Virus record (IMG/VR): IMGVR_UViG_3300008267_000048 | Span: 1 to 60,444 of that record | Direction: 5' to 3' (one strand) | DNA: 60,444 nt | Source: a virus | Shown: positions 59,458-60,444 of the stretch, piece by piece | Layout: each line of letters starts with the position of its first letter | Position numbering within the stretch: position 1 is the first letter of the stretch | The notes under the pieces: generated by a model | Databases searched by the model: none | What the model was told of the DNA's origin: nothing | The model's input: the letters and a program-made list of their open reading frames with translations, nothing else | Position numbers and translations under genes: made by a program

Positions 59458-59664
59458 TCAGAACAAATCAACAGTGAAATCAGAATCTTCTTCATCATCT
59501 GAAGAGCTAAAGTCTAATGAAAAATCTGGTTCTTCTTCTTTAGCTTTTTCTTCATTTGGTATTCTTATTAAAATATCATCAAGTGATAATTTTTCAGGCT
59601 CAGTTACTTCTACATTTTGCAATTGGTCTATCTTATCCTGGATTTTATCTAAGACAGCAGGCAT
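59458..59664 (-). CDS. Small acidic protein (68 aa)
   Basis: 68 residues, starting MPAVLDKIQDKIDQLQNVEV. A short amphipathic helix is followed by LSLDDILIRIPNEEK and then a very acidic tail (SSSDDEEDSDF) ending VDLF. The terminal hydrophobic residues after an acidic tract resemble the C-terminus of single-stranded DNA-binding proteins and other partner-binding tails. This could make it a mimic or docking protein, but it is only a compositional hint. It follows the DUF932-like gene by 23 bases and ends before a terminator. Confidence 0.65.
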   Translation of the reverse strand: MPAVLDKIQDKIDQLQNVEVTEPEKLSLDDILIRIPNEEKAKEEEPDFSLDFSSSDDEEDSDFTVDLF

Positions 59665-59687
59665 TTCATCTAAAGTATATGTTCCAA

Positions 59688-60443
59688 CTAAATCAGATGC
59701 ATCTCTGTATAAACAACAACTTCATCAATATTATCTTCAGCAGCAAACTCATCTTCAGCTTCAGGTTCTTCTACAGGAGGAGGACACACAGCCATTTCTT
59801 CTTCCTCAATAACATCAAAGATGGTTATTTGATTAGGATTCGGAATGTCTTCTGATGCTTCTGGACCCTTTTCTGGCCCTTGTTCTACTGCTTCTACTAC
59901 TACTTCATCTTCTACAGGTGTAACAGGAGCTATTGCAGCTGTGGTAGTATGTTTAGGAAACTTGTAAATGCTATCAATAAAATAGTGTAACACTCTTTGA
60001 TCTTCCATCCAAGTTCTAGGATGTGATTGTTGTAAAGCAATAGTGACACTGTTATAGAAAGTCCACAAACTATCAGGATTACTGAAGGATTTCATAGGTC
60101 TCTCAATATAGTTCCTTACAATACTAGCTTGTTCTGTAGTTAGGATACCATACTCAGCAAATAAAATTCCCAAGATTTGAGCCTTCTTTCTTTTGTCCAG
60201 AGTTTTATCAATCATCTCATTCTTATCGGACACCATTTGATTGTAATACTGGTGAGCATTTTGAATCTGCTCATCAATATTTTGTTTTGTCTCAACATCT
60301 GCAGTACCCATGTGTTTTCTAATCCACACTCCCATTTCTCCGGATACCATCACAGTACTTGTAGGTTCAATATAGGCACCAACAAGACACTTAAACTTGA
60401 TTTGCTTATTGTAACTATTTGTCCAAGCAAACATCATGGACAA
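59688..60443 (-). CDS. DUF932-like phage protein, 5' end outside the window (at least 251 aa)
   Basis: The frame is open to the right edge, so the start probably lies outside. The visible part begins FAWTNSYNKQIKFKCLVGAY and continues VSGEMGVWIRKHMGTADVET, NAHQYYNQMVSDKNEMID, ILTTEQASIVRNYI, SLWTFYNSVTIALQQSHPRT and WMEDQRVLHYF. This order matches DUF932-type proteins of large phages and plasmids, whose function is not firmly known. The C-terminal 75 residues are acidic and Pro-rich (PPPVEEPEAEDEFAAEDN), a likely disordered tail. It is the first gene seen of the leftward operon. Confidence 0.8.
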   Translation of the reverse strand: MSMMFAWTNSYNKQIKFKCLVGAYIEPTSTVMVSGEMGVWIRKHMGTADVETKQNIDEQIQNAHQYYNQMVSDKNEMIDKTLDKRKKAQILGILFAEYGILTTEQASIVRNYIERPMKSFSNPDSLWTFYNSVTIALQQSHPRTWMEDQRVLHYFIDSIYKFPKHTTTAAIAPVTPVEDEVVVEAVEQGPEKGPEASEDIPNPNQITIFDVIEEEEMAVCPPPVEEPEAEDEFAAEDNIDEVVVYTEMHLI

Positions 60444-60444
60444 T

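Noticed and set aside
59298-59498. A 66-codon minus-strand frame with a hydrophobic start
   Set aside because: It begins in another frame of the acidic gene, runs through the terminator hairpin and overlaps the better-supported 46-residue lipoprotein.
1-60444. tRNA genes, CRISPR array, IS element or integrase
   Set aside because: I looked for cloverleaf arms, spaced repeats, transposase or recombinase motifs in gaps and frames and saw none that hold up. A tRNA search program would settle the first point.

Overview
This AT-rich window (standard genetic code, with TAA, TAG and TGA all used as stops) is most likely part of a crAss-like podovirus genome (order Crassvirales) that infects a member of the Bacteroidota. 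The main evidence is the right two thirds of the plus strand. It holds a long run of very large virion genes, including a 3,406-residue protein with the DFDID double-psi beta-barrel RNA polymerase motif known from the virion RNA polymerase of Cellulophaga phage phi14:2. Next to it are large proteins with HExxH metallopeptidase motifs, a PD-(D/E)XK nuclease motif and a LysM domain. Shine-Dalgarno sequences are essentially absent, and one TAnnTTTG-type -7 element is visible, which also fits a Bacteroidota host.

Layout of the plus strand, 1 to 56,314. The window opens in the 3' end of a structural gene (possibly the major capsid protein) that ends at a strong terminator. A conserved head-region protein follows, then about nine very small Lys-rich proteins (1.2 to 3.8 kb). 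An HNH homing endonuclease gene interrupts this array. A neck or connector candidate and a Dps/ferritin-like protein come next. A 526-residue structural gene stands alone between a promoter-like element and a terminator. From 6.7 to 14.4 kb lies a block of Cys-rich virion-surface proteins (fibres, adhesins, an SprB/PKD-like family). After another terminator and promoter-like element come the neck and tail genes (14.5 to 22.2 kb, ending in an 1,811-residue muzzle/stabilisation candidate). The internal cargo/ejection proteins run from 22.2 to 56.2 kb: 682, 840, 944, 1,019, 2,398, 3,406 and 1,977 residues. A 39-residue basic protein closes the strand at a bidirectional terminator.

Layout of the minus strand, 60,444 to 56,353. 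A compact converging operon encodes a DUF932-like protein (5' end outside the window), an acidic protein, a tiny lipoprotein, small conserved proteins, the thymidylate synthase ThyX, a MazG-like NTP pyrophosphohydrolase and two small proteins. A GIY-YIG homing endonuclease gene sits exactly at the start of the MazG-like gene.

How the parts work together (inference from crAss-phage biology). The large plus-strand proteins are packaged in the capsid and tail and delivered with the DNA. The RNA polymerase then transcribes early genes, while the zincin, LysM and nuclease domains help with maturation, wall passage or processing. The minus-strand genes support nucleotide metabolism. Terminase, portal and replication genes are not in the window. 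No tRNA, CRISPR array, IS element or integrase was seen, and there is no gene-free stretch longer than about 120 bases.

The observations most worth a second look are these: the GIY-YIG insertion that carries a replacement N-terminus for the gene it splits; four HExxH motifs spread over three cargo proteins; a recurrent A-[Q/R/E]-x-G motif in the cargo proteins; and a 17-base sequence repeated exactly in two intergenic gaps.
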